Of a DNA stretch of 28,814 nucleotides, positions 21,001 to 28,814 are shown in pieces. The number at the start of each line of letters is the position of its first letter. Within the stretch, counting starts at the first letter, position 1. The position numbers and the translations under genes were made by a program. The notes beneath the pieces are model-generated. The model was not told the DNA's origin. It worked only from the letters and a program-made list of their open reading frames with translations, and ran no database searches. The stretch comes from Temnopleurus reevesii (lineage: Eukaryota > Echinodermata > Echinoidea > Temnopleuroida > Temnopleuridae), in contig BQKZ01002268.1 of NCBI GenBank assembly GCA_036244855.1, positions 1-28,814 on the forward strand. Direction: 5' to 3'.

Positions 21001-24000
21001 GTAAGTTCTGTGAAGAGTGTCGAACCTGAGCAAAAAAGAAATATTAAAAAAAATTTAGAAGATAATAATGATACTGATAATAACATTTTCTACCTAGCAG
21101 TATTTACTTTCTCATGAGAAGTCCCTAAATACTTTACAAATTCAGCATTATTACAAGGCTTACGAAATAACAGCTATGGGCTTCCTAGAAGCATTTCAAG
21201 GAATATTCCTTCCACGAACCTTTATTCTCGTTCACCTCATCTGGGTTGAATACTGCACATGAGTAAATTTCTTGTTGCAGGAAATTAATTCCATGAGCGT
21301 CATTACTGACGGACCTGTGCGCTTCAAACAGAAATTACCATTATTATCAGTATCCATTATAACCAAGAACCATCTGGTTGAAAGGGGAGAATCCGAACCA
21401 CTACTTTTTTGGGCACCTTGGATTGGTGCATGATACACAAGTCATATGCATCAAATTGTCAATAGTCTGATTTTAATCATAGAAATTAATGATTATGGAG
21501 GCACTGTGATGTAGTGGTTCTTGACTCTCGCCCTTCAACCAGAGGGTCGTAGATTTGAATTCCACCCATGGCATTTGTTTTCTTCACCAAGACATTCATC
21601 CACATTATGCTGCACTCAACCCTGGTGAGATGAATGGGTACCTGGTAGGAATTTGTTCTTTGAAAAAGATCATGCATCAAATAGCTGCAATGCTAGAGCC
21701 TGATATAGCAACAATTATATGTCAGGAAAACTTGAATATTTTGTTTAAGATTGTTACCTTGCACTGAAGTCTGGTTCTACTGGTGTCCATGCTATAACCC
21801 TGATATCACTTGGCAGCACACGATTCAATATCAAAGGATAGTTGATCTCTTCTGTAGTGTTCCCTGTAAAATAATATATAAAGCAATATATATTAAATGA
21901 AATAGAGTTATCCAATATATCTTAGAGGGAGTGCACTTAAAGTATGTCAAAATCATTAATGGATACTCAAATTGGCAAGTTCGCTTATTTTCTTCCTCTT
22001 AAATTGATACAAAAATTAATAAAAGAAATCATAATTAATAAATGGGAAAATATTAACAAAACTTGTCCGTTTGCACAAACTTTGTAAGAATGATGATTAT
22101 TTGGTTTTCACTATGTCGTGAATTCAACAAGTTTTGCTACAGACTGTAGTATCTCAAGAACCTTTTAATACATAAAGGCTAAAAATTGTCAATGTGTTTA
22201 TCTCTTTCTAATATTATTCTCTCATTTTATAAGCTACGCATTACATTTGTATTTGTTTCCCCAAAACTAACTTGAAACTATTTGTGTAAAATGCAAATTA
22301 TCTAGTCATGAAATTATCAATTTTAATATGAAAATGTAAAATAAAACCATTGCATTAATATACCTTTTCTTTCATGCGCTGTACCATCTGGCCTCTGAAT
22401 GACCCCCTGACCTTCCAGTAAGTTGGTTCGAAGGTCAATAGCAATGACCTGACCAAAGGCACTCACTCCTTTATCCGTGCGACCACACCGAGAATAATTG
22501 GATGTCTGTCGGCTCTCTATCAGCTTTGTCTTTGTAAGAGCTTCAAACAGGTGGCGCTACAAAATGGATGTTGGGGGAGAAAAGAACTTGTACTACATTT
22601 ATATAGGACTACAACAGTAAGTGGGATGTTCAGAGTAGGATAATAAGTAAAAATTGTGTTTTGAGATCACAAGTTTTCTAAATTTCCATTTTGTAAAAGT
22701 TGCAATTCAAAATTTTTCGCTAACTCCTTATCCCTATACAGCTCAAGATAATAGTATTGCTTGATTAATATTATTGTTCTGATATTTAGGGTAATAGCAG
22801 TTGAACAAAGGATTCTTACTCACAATGCATCTTCTAAATCTTTGTGTCATGTTACTTGAGGTAGAGGCATGCATTAGCTCAAATAACAAATGTCTGTCCA
22901 GTGAAATTGAATTTGTTAAACAGAATGAGTAGAAATTTGAAGTAGACACACCTGGCTAATGCAGCTCTATGCATACATCTAACAATAATGATATGACATG
23001 TCCTCTGTGAGTTTTGAAAAATAAAAGCTTTATAAAGCCCTTATTAAGTATGATGTTTTTCCTTTCTTAGAATGCACCCTTTCAGAGGCCAAACCCATCC
23101 ACAATAGCCTCTAAGCTTATTCCCTAGATTATCTAAATTCAACCACCGCATTAAGCACCTACCATTCAGGTTATTTCATTTTGATTGGAATTACATTCTA
23201 CATGTACAGCCGATAAGAAATTTCTGACAGGGAGTAAGGTAAACAACTTTTACAAGATCCGTGAGTGATAAACAGTTGATGAAAATGAGATCAGAGATTG
23301 AGTCTTCCTACCTCAACAGTATTTTCAGAGTCCTCTTGAACAACAAACCCATGGTAATCCCATCCTAGATAGGTGATCTTCAACGCTACATGTCTGGTGT
23401 TATACCTACATATATGCAAGACAAATGAAGCAAATGTTGTAAAGACATGAACACATGTAGTTCGGTACAACATAGGTAAATTGTAATAACAAATTCATCG
23501 AGAAATGAACTGTGGGGCTCAAGATAATTTGTACATTCAGTAATTTTGGCTAAGAGTGAAAAAAAGGAAAAAATACTTGAAATAATCCAATATTTGGATG
23601 AAAATGAATTTGTGCAAATTCGCTGAATTTTAAACCTTCCATTCATTAGCAAGTAGTTATTTTCAGGTTTTTGTGCACAAGTTCAAGGGTATTGTAACGA
23701 GTGAAAATGGTGGCAAATTCATGGTTTCTAAATTCACAAACACATAACCCCAGCAAAAATACCAGCTTATATAGTAAATTAATTTTATGAGGAAGAAATC
23801 TAAAAGAAAAATGTGAATACATCAAAAACTATTGAAAGCAGATTACATTCAAACCTGTCATGGTGGAGACATGTCTAAAAAGACCAATTGTATTGCTACC
23901 GTTCAGATGTTCCATTGGTCAATTTTACAGTATTAAAATAGAATAGAAAAGAAAAGGATTAACACTGTAGATTCTGAACTTACTTTTTGAAATCAAACGG

Positions 24001-24841
24001 CCTTGGCTCCTTTGGTTTTTTCTTGACTTTCAATTTTGATTCCTGCAATGATGTTGTTGTCGTCGAACCATGGGACTTCAGGATACTACTCACTTTTGTC
24101 CATTCTTCTTCACTCAGCTCCTTCTTCAGGGTTTCTATCATCTCCTTTATGAAAAAAACATGAAAATTAAATATTAATGCATTCGGTTTATGGACATATA
24201 GATATAAACAAAGTAACACATTTATAGTTCGATAGTGCAAAATGAGTTTGAGAAAGATATTATGAAGTTTTCGCTTTATGTCACAGTATCAGTGGACCAG
24301 AAGTGATGGTCAACCGATACCAACATATTAACTGCTCTCATTCATTCACTTGCAAAACCAGTTTTTATTTCAGTTGCATCTGCACAAGAGGCACGTGATC
24401 GTCTGTCAATTTTGATAAATTCTTTTTCTAAAACTAGCTAGTCTAAGTAAAGACTAAGACTCTAACTAAGGCTAAGCTTATTTTTGAGGATTGAATAGTG
24501 CACAATGTCAATCATTAAATATCATGTAAACAAGCTTGCATTCCGGAATATCCGCTCCTAATCCCCGGACACGAGAGCTTGTTGAAGTTCGAACATCGAC
24601 AAGCACACAGCACAAGCAGCAGAGCTTGCGTTTGCCCGCCGCCTCAGCCTCTGGCTGCTGCACTGCGCACTTACCGGTACACAGCACAGCGGCAGCACAA
24701 CGGAAATTATTTGGTCATAATAAGCATCGAGTATAGTTGAATAATAAAATCTCCTCTCAATTATTTTAAATATGGTTACAAAATGCCATCCAAATACTAC
24801 TTATGTATATTTACCTCGGGAATCGCTTGATTTTGAGACAT
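13891..24841 (-). CDS. PUS3: tRNA pseudouridine(38/39) synthase, complete 12-exon gene
   Basis: PUS3 (Deg1/TruA family) isomerises U38 and U39 in the anticodon stem-loop of tRNAs. Coding exons, read on the minus strand, are 24841-24815, 24144-23984, 23405-23312, 22556-22364, 21863-21758, 21025-20831, 19544-19427, 17499-17376, 16320-16263, 15036-14966, 14587-14474 and 13967-13891. All junctions are AG/GT, and the lengths sum to 1338 nt, giving 445 residues plus TGA. The start ATG at 24841 has an in-frame TAA eight codons upstream (24868-24866). Residues about 10-62 are charged and Lys-rich. The TruA domain starts near HVALKITYLGW. The catalytic motif CGRTDKGVSA places the nucleophile at Asp122. 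RTYKYFFP (about 200-207) and GLAFLYHQVRC (272-282) are family motifs, and SLENRIEHF is the conserved C-terminal segment. The protein is somewhat shorter than the human one (about 480 residues) because the acidic tail is reduced; it ends with KRRKV, a possible nuclear localisation signal (inference). Introns are loaded with MITEs and SINEs. Confidence 0.95.
15050..15160 (-). repeat. (AAT)n microsatellite plus SINE tail remnant
   Basis: (AAT)n with one AAC interruption runs from about 15054 to 15111, followed by gatgcaatttatatagcaca. The latter is the reverse complement of the SINE 3' end (TATATAA before the ATT-rich tail). It starts 14 nt upstream of PUS3 exon 10 (15036-14966), close to its acceptor. 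Confidence 0.7.
15318..15566. mobile_element. Element with CTCTTTCACTA ends and TTAA flanks
   Basis: TTAA (15314-15317) then CTCTTTCACTA at the left; TAGTGAAAGAG then TTAA (15567-15570) at the right. The right half holds several small perfect or near-perfect palindromes, including GTACGGCTTGCCGTAC (15493-15508). TTAA flanks fit a piggyBac-type non-autonomous element (inference). PUS3 intron between exons 9 and 10. Confidence 0.6.
15585..15610. repeat. (AT)n microsatellite
   Basis: About 13 AT repeats directly follow a short taataataat run next to the element ending at 15566. PUS3 intron between exons 9 and 10. Confidence 0.9.
16603..16823. mobile_element. hAT-like MITE with CAGGG(C/T)(A/G)CTACAA ends
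   Basis: The left end CAGGGCACTACAA and the right end (reverse complement CAGGGTGCTACAA) are inverted. Both arms contain TTGCCC-GGGCAAC-type palindromes and ACTTGCC motifs. Ends beginning CAGGG fit hAT elements, but a clear 8-bp target duplication is not seen. PUS3 intron between exons 8 and 9. Confidence 0.65.
17790..17958. mobile_element. MITE, Harbinger/Tourist-like, copy 4
   Basis: The element is 169 bp and flanked by TAA (17787-17789 and 17959-17961). It has the same internal duplication as copy 3 and a small deletion in its GC-rich middle. It sits in the PUS3 intron between exons 7 and 8. Confidence 0.85.
18192..18349. mobile_element. MITE with GTTTCACC ends
   Basis: The arms of about 54 bp begin GTTTCACC and end AAGATCGACTGGTATC, reverse-complemented on the right (GATACCAGTCGATCTT to GGTGAAAC). 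The repeated phrase CGTTCTTAAAGT occurs in the arms. The 158-bp element lies in the PUS3 intron between exons 7 and 8. Confidence 0.8.
18456..19047. mobile_element. Non-autonomous element with ~130-bp inverted ends and TTAA flanks
   Basis: The ends AGGGGAACTACACTCAG (left) and CTGGGTGTAATTCCCCT (right) are flanked by TTAA (18452-18455 and 19048-19051). The inverted similarity continues about 130 bp through AAATGAAGAAAAAT, GCAAAATCGGAT and CAAAAGTTATGAATTTTCAAAG. There is no ORF of note. TTAA flanks suggest piggyBac mobilisation (inference). PUS3 intron between exons 7 and 8. Confidence 0.8.
19720..19992 (-). other. Orphan open frame in PUS3 intron 6
   Basis: A minus-strand frame of about 90 codons runs from a TTTTCAG acceptor-like site near 19998 to a stop at 19720. 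It includes the phrases DLRTTLRTTDD and EVFVEVTYCGKN. The composition looks protein-like, but there is no ATG at the head and the frame does not match the phase left by PUS3 exon 6. No family recognised; it may be a transposon remnant or chance. Confidence 0.25.
20250..20552 (+). mobile_element. tRNA-derived SINE, near full length
   Basis: It contains an RNA polymerase III box A (TAGTGTAGTGG, 20261-20271, matching TRGYNNARNGG) and box B (GGTTCGAGTCC, 20304-20314, matching GGTTCRANNCC). The body includes gggtacctggcaagaattt, and the tail reads GCGCTATATAAATGGACC followed by (ATTATC)n-like repeats. PUS3 intron between exons 6 and 7. It is not a functional tRNA gene: the tRNA fold is not preserved. 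Confidence 0.85.
20641..20809. mobile_element. MITE with TCGTCCGT ends and TA flanks
   Basis: The left TCGTCCGTGTTTTCACGAAG and right arm (reverse complement TCGTCCGTATTTTCACGAAG) differ at one base, and the match continues to TGACG/CGACG. TA flanks occur at 20639-20640 and 20810-20811. The 169-bp element ends 21 nt downstream of the 3' end (donor side) of PUS3 exon 6 (21025-20831). A Tc1/mariner-type origin is likely. Confidence 0.8.
21059..21298 (-). mobile_element. SINE copy lacking its tRNA head (minus orientation)
   Basis: On the + strand it reads from an ATA/AAT-rich tail (21059-21085) through catgagaagtccctaaa, cattattac, aacagctatgggc, then CATCTGGGTTGAATACTGCA and ggaaattaattccatg. 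This mirrors the body of the SINE at 20250-20552. Homology stops near 21298, before the promoter boxes. PUS3 intron between exons 5 and 6. Confidence 0.7.
21497..21690 (+). mobile_element. SINE copy, 3'-truncated (plus orientation)
   Basis: It shows a degenerate box A (TGATGTAGTGG, 21507-21517) and box B (GATTTGAATTCC region, 21552-21563), then cattcatccacattatgctg and gggtacctggtaggaattt shared with 20250-20552. The TATATAA tail is missing. It is in the same PUS3 intron as the opposed copy at 21059-21298. Confidence 0.75.
24534..24720. promoter_or_regulatory. GC-rich, CpG-containing patch in PUS3 intron 1
   Basis: This is a sharp rise in G+C within AT-rich sequence, with several CG dinucleotides and AGCAGC/CAGCAC repeats. 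On the minus strand it contains ACCG|GTAAGTG (GT at 24674-24673), a near-consensus splice donor. It may be a promoter with an alternative first exon for PUS3; inference only. Confidence 0.35.
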
Positions 24842-26610
24842 TTCCCCTGCTGTTACTGACAATGCTTACTGACTTCCTGACCTATTGAGCATTCCATACT
24901 ACACGTGATGTATGGTGCGCCAAAGTGTTAATTGGAGGAATCCATGGATCTGGAGCTGTATAACATCTAATCTACCCTCCAATGCCACAAGTATTGCAAC
25001 ATACCAAAATTACGTTCGTTTTCAGTGATTCACCTATCGTATTCTTTCTTATTTTTCCTTAAATGTAAAAAAAAATCACAAATATCTATTGTGGAAATTA
25101 AAGTGTCATACACGGTCTGTAAATTATGTAGGGTAAAACAATTCTTAATTGAGTCATGCCTTAGGTACCAAAGGCTAAAGACGACAAAGATAGAAAATTG
25201 TAATGTCTCGACTTGCAGATTAGTTAAATGCTTCCCGTAGAATTGTTTTTTTTTAATTGAACATATTCCATGACTTGTTGAATACTTCTGCTAACAAAAA
25301 GTGTCAAATCTATACCACATATAAAGCAAATAAAATAGACAACCTTAGTAGAAGACGTCACTCTCAGTTCCTTCAGGGCATGTGTTTTTATAATTTTATG
25401 GCACATCGTGTATTGGCCAATAGGTTTTGAGAATGAGCAATATAATTCCAAAAAGTTATCATTCTTGAGTACAGAAACTAATCCTGAGATATTTCATACA
25501 ATTTTTCTTCATATGGCCAGTGCATGAAATTGATTTAAGTAACTTAAAAGATCCTTAGTTCAAATTTTGCATCCTTTTTATCTAAACAATTGCAGCCCGG
25601 TAAATCTGACCTGGGGGCTCGTGTCCTCAACCTCCAACCCAAGGTTTGTACAAGTACCAAAGAGCTCTTTGACAAGTACGTACATAAACACACAAAAGAT
25701 AGAACAGGAAATTTCCAACTGGGCTTCAGTCAGACCGAATTCAACACGTTTCTCTAATTGTACGTTTTTTTAAAGGAATGTTACTGATTTAATTCTACTA
25801 AAAGGAGGTATGATTATTTGAAAATTAATTAATGAACTGTTTGAAGGGGAAACTAAAGGATATCGCAAGACTCTGGTACGTGTGCCCCTTCCCCCATCAG
25901 CTTGACCCGTCCACTTCGTCCAAGCCTGTCCACCCACAAATTGAATTGTAATAAAGCTCATATTCACAACTTCAATCGACCCCCCCCCTCATTATGGAAT
26001 CTACTCCACCATTTGTGCATTCTTGATTTTCGGGGATAAATATGTATTCTATACTATGAGGAGGTCGAAGAAAATATCCTTAAAATCATTAAAACATATA
26101 ACGTCTGTTAGTATTTTTCTCGAAACATTATATGTTTTATTTCTTTACCTTCTTTTTTTGTTCCGTTTCCCTTCCAAGAGACTGTTACAAGGGGTATAAT
26201 TTCACAAAATTTCAAAGAACCGTGGTACAGGGGGCCAAGACTTAACTTTAAAAAAAAATTGTTTTATTAATTTTCTAAATATACACTAAAAGGGAATATC
26301 TTAAAAAAAAAAAAAACAGGATTAGAATAGAAATCTACCTCCATACCCCTCTCTTTCCACCGTACTATCCCTCACCCTACATACCATTTCTTAAAACAAA
26401 CAGAATGGGACTATCCGATCTCTGTATAGCTCGTGAGGGACACGCCGTCTTTCTTTCTCGCCCTTTCCTACAAGAGACAGAAATGGATGACCAATTGTGA
26501 TCATGATTTTTTTCTTCTCATGTATACCCTGGAAATATTTCAGAAATCTCATCAAATATGGCGACTCCAGGGGCCAATTGAACGAAATGATCTTAGCTAT
26601 CATATAACAT
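24842..26610. other. Intergenic between PUS3 and the GH3 gene, left part
   Basis: AT-rich, with short homopolymers (for example a C run at 25980-25989). It includes the presumed PUS3 5' flank with the in-frame TAA at 24868-24866. No CDS was recognised; open frames here have no family signature. Confidence 0.5.
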
Positions 26611-26615
26611 TTTCT

Positions 26616-26705
26616 AAGACGACTTAACTTCTTGTGCCACCCTCTGAACATAAAATTATTCATAGATCTATGTTATGAGGGTGACACAAACAGTTAAGAC
26701 GACTT
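26616..26705. repeat. Long imperfect hairpin
   Basis: The 37-nt arms 26616-26652 and 26669-26705 pair at 30 of 37 positions around a 16-nt loop. The matching core includes TTGTG-CACCCTC and AACATA. It could be a small foldback element or a hairpin RNA precursor; nothing shows transcription. Confidence 0.6.
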
Positions 26706-26709
26706 ACAA

Positions 26710-28300
26710 AGCCAAGACCATATCGTGCAATTGACCAAAAGACAAGAGGATAGGTAGTGGTAGCTTGGGGAAAGGGGGGGGGGGGATAGAAACGACTTGA
26801 CGACTTGATTGCAATGACGACTTTACACCGACGTTAATAAAACATACGCACATACACCATGTACACATTTACTGATTTTGAAATGTTTTTATTAAATTTG
26901 ATTACAAATTCTATTGCGTGTAATAAAAACAAGTGTTCAACAGTCAAACTATAAGTCATTGAAAGCGTCATAAAATCAGATAAACGTAACATACAATAAC
27001 AATAATAGTAAAAAAAAAAAAAAAAACCCAAAAAACATTTCATAAAATCAACAGGAATGTGCATAAAGAAGAAAGGCAACTCACGTTCGGTCAGTAAGCC
27101 TTCATGAAAGATTATATATTTTATAATGTATAATAAAACTTAATACCATTTAAAGAATTAGAATTATAACTAAAAAAGGAGAACAAAATAATTATAATTA
27201 AAACGGAGGGTAAAAAATACTCCTATACGGTACTGTTGAAATACAATAGAAAGGGCATAAAAATGAAAGAAATTAAAAAGTACGGTCAAACAAATGGACT
27301 TAAAAAACGTATAAAAATGGTGAAGAATTGCATTTTTGCAACACTGAGAGCACACTTCTGGATGAAAATGATAGGGCATAAATATTTCATCTTTTCCTCC
27401 GAGCGCACTATTTTGCGAGATGTTACAAAATTATCGGTGAGGGATCAACCCACCCCATGAGGGACCGCTTCATTATATACCTATATCATAGATTTTGGAT
27501 TCTTTTTTGAAAAAAATGTTAACGCATTGTTAAAATTGTAATTATCATATTGTATTAAAAGTATCTATATAGTACGCACTTTAATTCATCACCATTATAG
27601 TTTGGATTACTCTTAACGTTTTATGACAAACATAGGTAAAAAAACGAATAATGGATTGAAAATATTACATATTTATTTCAATAATCGATTAAAAGAAAGG
27701 CTATAATTCTGACTAACAGCAATGCAAATATGAAGAATGCAGCGGAGTCAGTAGATATTCTCTGTAAATTCATCGTGATTTCCTCATTATTTTATTTAAA
27801 AAATCATAAGAGTTAATTTGCCAATCAAATTGACATACAAATACTAACGAATCGTTCATTATAGCATACACAAATATCTACACCTTCAGTTACAAATGAT
27901 AACGATATCAATACTACAAATTCACAGAGAAAATCCAAAACCTGTGAATAAAATGCAATTTGTAATCAGCATATAAGCGACTAATTCAAAGCGACTAATT
28001 CAAATGATTTTCTAAGAGTCAAAATTGGCACATTGGAAAAAATTAATCATCTTTTTTTTGATATTGTAAACTAAGATAGAAAGTGGTGTTTTAAGGAATT
28101 GTCATTATAACACGATATAAAGTATTTTTGTAAAATAAAGTGGAAAATGGGACAATAGATCTGTACGTCATGTATTGAGCTGTGCGGACACAACAATCAC
28201 TTACCGGTTCCGATTTCAATAGCTTAACGACGGAGCATTGAATTGGCGTTCAACTTAATTTTACGAAAATAGATTACATCGTGTTATATATGGACGGGGG
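26710..28300. other. Intergenic, AT-rich, nothing recognised
   Basis: It contains a G run (about 26775-26785), a long A run (about 27010-27026) and a direct duplication of AGCGACTAATTCAA (27976-28003). No gene seen. Confidence 0.5.
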
Positions 28301-28313
28301 AAATGTTAATTAA

Positions 28314-28445
28314 GCCCTGGTCACACAGGGTCCCGGATTCAACACGATTCAACACGACTCTTTAATCTGAGGCAGTTAATTGTGGACTAACATGTTTAAT
28401 TATGTTGAATCGTGTTGCTTCTGGGTCTCTAATGTGACCGGGGCC
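28314..28445. mobile_element. MITE with GCCC(T/C)GGTCACA ends
   Basis: The left GCCCTGGTCACA and the right end (reverse complement GCCCCGGTCACA) are inverted, followed by CAACACGATTCAACA-type motifs in both arms. About 130 bp; the target duplication is unclear. It lies about 80 bp downstream of the GH3-gene stop codon, so probably in or near its 3' UTR. Confidence 0.7.
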
Positions 28446-28524
28446 ATACATGAGAAAAAAAGATCGGCGTCACAGGGGTGACGAGTGGTTCCCCTGTATC
28501 CGCTCTTGTACATGGTCAATAGGT

Positions 28525-28749
28525 TCAATCTTGGAAAGAATTTTTCAACATAACTTCCACCATTGGGAAGAGCCGGAGCTTGCGTGGTGTCTTGTATTGC
28601 AGAATCGAAGCGTTGCTATTGGCTAGGATATGCGTATGAAGAGCGTCCAACCCTTCCGGACGAAGCGCGTAGATACGCGGACGGGATAGGTTTTCTTCCC
28701 GACGGAGACGATCGTAGTCGCCGTTGCGTTGACGAATTTCTTCATCAAT
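28525..28749 (-). CDS. GH3-domain protein, C-terminal exon (partial gene)
   Basis: The exon is read on the minus strand. A pyrimidine-rich acceptor (ttatttcaacag) precedes codon ATT at 28749, in phase 0; 74 residues follow and the frame ends at TGA 28527-28525. The peptide begins IDEEI, then N-x-DY-x-RLR, then RPRIYALRPEGLDAL, and ends with ILQYKTPRKLR followed by a hydrophobic MVEVMLKNSF tail. This order (N..Y...R, then a hydrophobic strand with a G-F/L-x-x-L helix, then QYK-x-PR-x-x, then a final helix) is the C-terminal lid of GH3-family acyl-acid amido synthetases. Those enzymes adenylate carboxylic acids and join them to amino acids in plants. Animal members (GHDC-like) exist, but their reaction is not established. 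The rest of the gene lies beyond the right edge. The exon is clearly richer in G+C than its flanks. The overlapping frames on both strands are shadows. Family assignment comes from motif recall without an alignment search. Confidence 0.75.
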   Translation of the reverse strand: MDEEIRQRNGDYDRLRREENLSRPRIYALRPEGLDALHTHILANSNASILQYKTPRKLRLFPMVEVMLKNSFQD

Positions 28750-28814
28750 CTGTTGAAATAACATGAAGGAAGAGCTAGATTTAGAATATTATAGTGATCA
28801 TGGAGCACGTACAG

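Noticed and set aside
28563..28808. Plus-strand and second minus-strand frames over the right-edge exon
   Set aside because: Only the frame ending at 28525 has a proper acceptor and GH3 motifs.
1..28814. CRISPR array, operon or prophage
   Set aside because: No regular spacer-repeat pattern; spliced GT-AG genes, SINEs and MITEs show a eukaryotic nuclear sequence.

Overview
This is a nuclear genome window from a marine invertebrate. It is most likely a deuterostome such as an echinoderm (inferred from the repeat style and the protein set, not proven). It is AT-rich, has compact spliced exons with GT-AG introns, and carries many short inverted-repeat elements and tRNA-derived SINEs.

Three protein genes can be supported. 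(1) The last two coding exons of an F-box/Kelch protein, FBXO42, lie on the + strand (3921-4049 and 4799-5614). The rest of the gene lies off the left edge, and positions 1-3920 are its intron or upstream sequence. (2) A complete 12-exon gene for tRNA pseudouridine-38/39 synthase, PUS3, lies on the - strand (24841 down to 13891). All splice phases join into one 445-residue frame with the catalytic Asp motif. (3) The C-terminal exon of a GH3-family (acyl-acid amido synthetase fold) protein lies on the - strand at the right edge (28749-28525). FBXO42 and PUS3 converge tail to tail across about 8.3 kb. PUS3 and the GH3 gene run in the same direction about 3.7 kb apart. Nothing suggests that the three genes act in one pathway: SCF-type ubiquitin ligase, tRNA modification and an amido-synthetase-like enzyme.

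Layout. 1-2971: two direct copies of a unit of at least 1.2 kb that contains an inverted repeat; only the first copy carries two MITE insertions. 3000-5614: FBXO42 exons, with a MITE and a decayed partial exon duplicate in the intron. 5615-13890: intergenic, with a homopyrimidine tract (6611-7060), a degenerate tandem array (7046-8165) and several MITEs. 13891-24841: PUS3, whose introns hold at least five MITE-like elements and several SINE pieces, plus a GC-rich patch in intron 1. 24842-28524: AT-rich intergenic sequence with a 37-bp hairpin and one MITE.

The most notable structures are the occupied/empty MITE sites inside the duplication, the dead exon copy in FBXO42, a four-copy TAA-flanked MITE family with two subfamilies, opposed SINEs in one PUS3 intron, and an animal GH3 exon. 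I found no CRISPR array, rRNA gene or functional tRNA gene.
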